Source: Oligoflexia bacterium (GTDB taxonomy: Bacteria > Bdellovibrionota > UBA1018). Taken from it: 33,062 bases of DNA. The stretch is from assembly GCA_014376785.1 (NCBI GenBank), contig JACMQW010000027.1:1-33062 (forward strand), read 5' to 3'. A program made the translations under genes and the position numbers. Below the pieces are notes generated by a model. That model saw only the letters and a list, made by a program, of their open reading frames with translations, ran no database searches and was not told the origin of the DNA. Of this stretch, positions 33,031-33,062 are shown piece by piece (within the stretch, counting starts at the first letter, position 1; each line of letters opens with the position of its first letter).

Positions 33031-33062
33031 ATTCTAAGTACTTAAAATCACTGGAGGGCGCC

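Overview
The window is a stretch of ordinary bacterial chromosome. Genes are densely packed on both strands, base composition looks even by eye, and I see no mobile element, phage gene, CRISPR array or rRNA. The gene content points to an aerobic Gram-negative (diderm) bacterium: an OmpA-family lipoprotein, a Tat translocase subunit, and alternative complex III (ACIII) next to a caa3-type cytochrome c oxidase. This pattern resembles Bdellovibrionota or other former Deltaproteobacteria, but that placement is an inference from style and not a phylogenetic result.

Layout. Positions 1-4900 hold the end of prmA, two polytopic GT-C-like membrane proteins on either side of a stand-alone 2-oxoacid-dehydrogenase-type acyltransferase domain, and a TetR regulator. 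Positions 4987-11883 are a plus-strand housekeeping run: a SlyD-like PPIase, valS, thiamine pyrophosphokinase, a PlsB-like acyltransferase and gpsA. The last two make glycerol-3-phosphate and probably acylate it, and they overlap by one base. Positions 11923-12757 carry tatA and hpt on the minus strand, followed by a plus-strand methyltransferase with a lipoprotein-like N-terminus.

Positions 13711-19953 are an ACIII operon: actA (pentaheme), actB (Tat-exported Fe-S subunit), actD, actE (monoheme lipoprotein) and actF. The expected actC (NrfD-like quinol-binding subunit) is absent: actB and actD overlap by 8 bp with an intact ribosome binding site. A small secreted protein and a minus-strand OmpA-like lipoprotein follow, sharing a bidirectional terminator. 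Positions 22241-28495 hold heme O synthase (minus strand), then SCO and coxB-coxA-coxC, and a subunit IV-like protein fused to a c-type cytochrome. Together these genes describe a quinol -> ACIII -> cytochrome c domains -> caa3 -> O2 chain with its heme and copper assembly factors.

Positions 28520-32990 hold a 2-Cys peroxiredoxin, an RDD membrane protein, a DCC/DUF393 protein, several unrecognised small or secreted proteins, and tRNA-Pro(TGG) with a terminator.

The main points for a second look are the missing actC, the subunit IV-cytochrome c fusion, the lipoprotein-like methyltransferase, the acyltransferase locus with its possible frame problem, and several inverted or tandem repeats in intergenic DNA.
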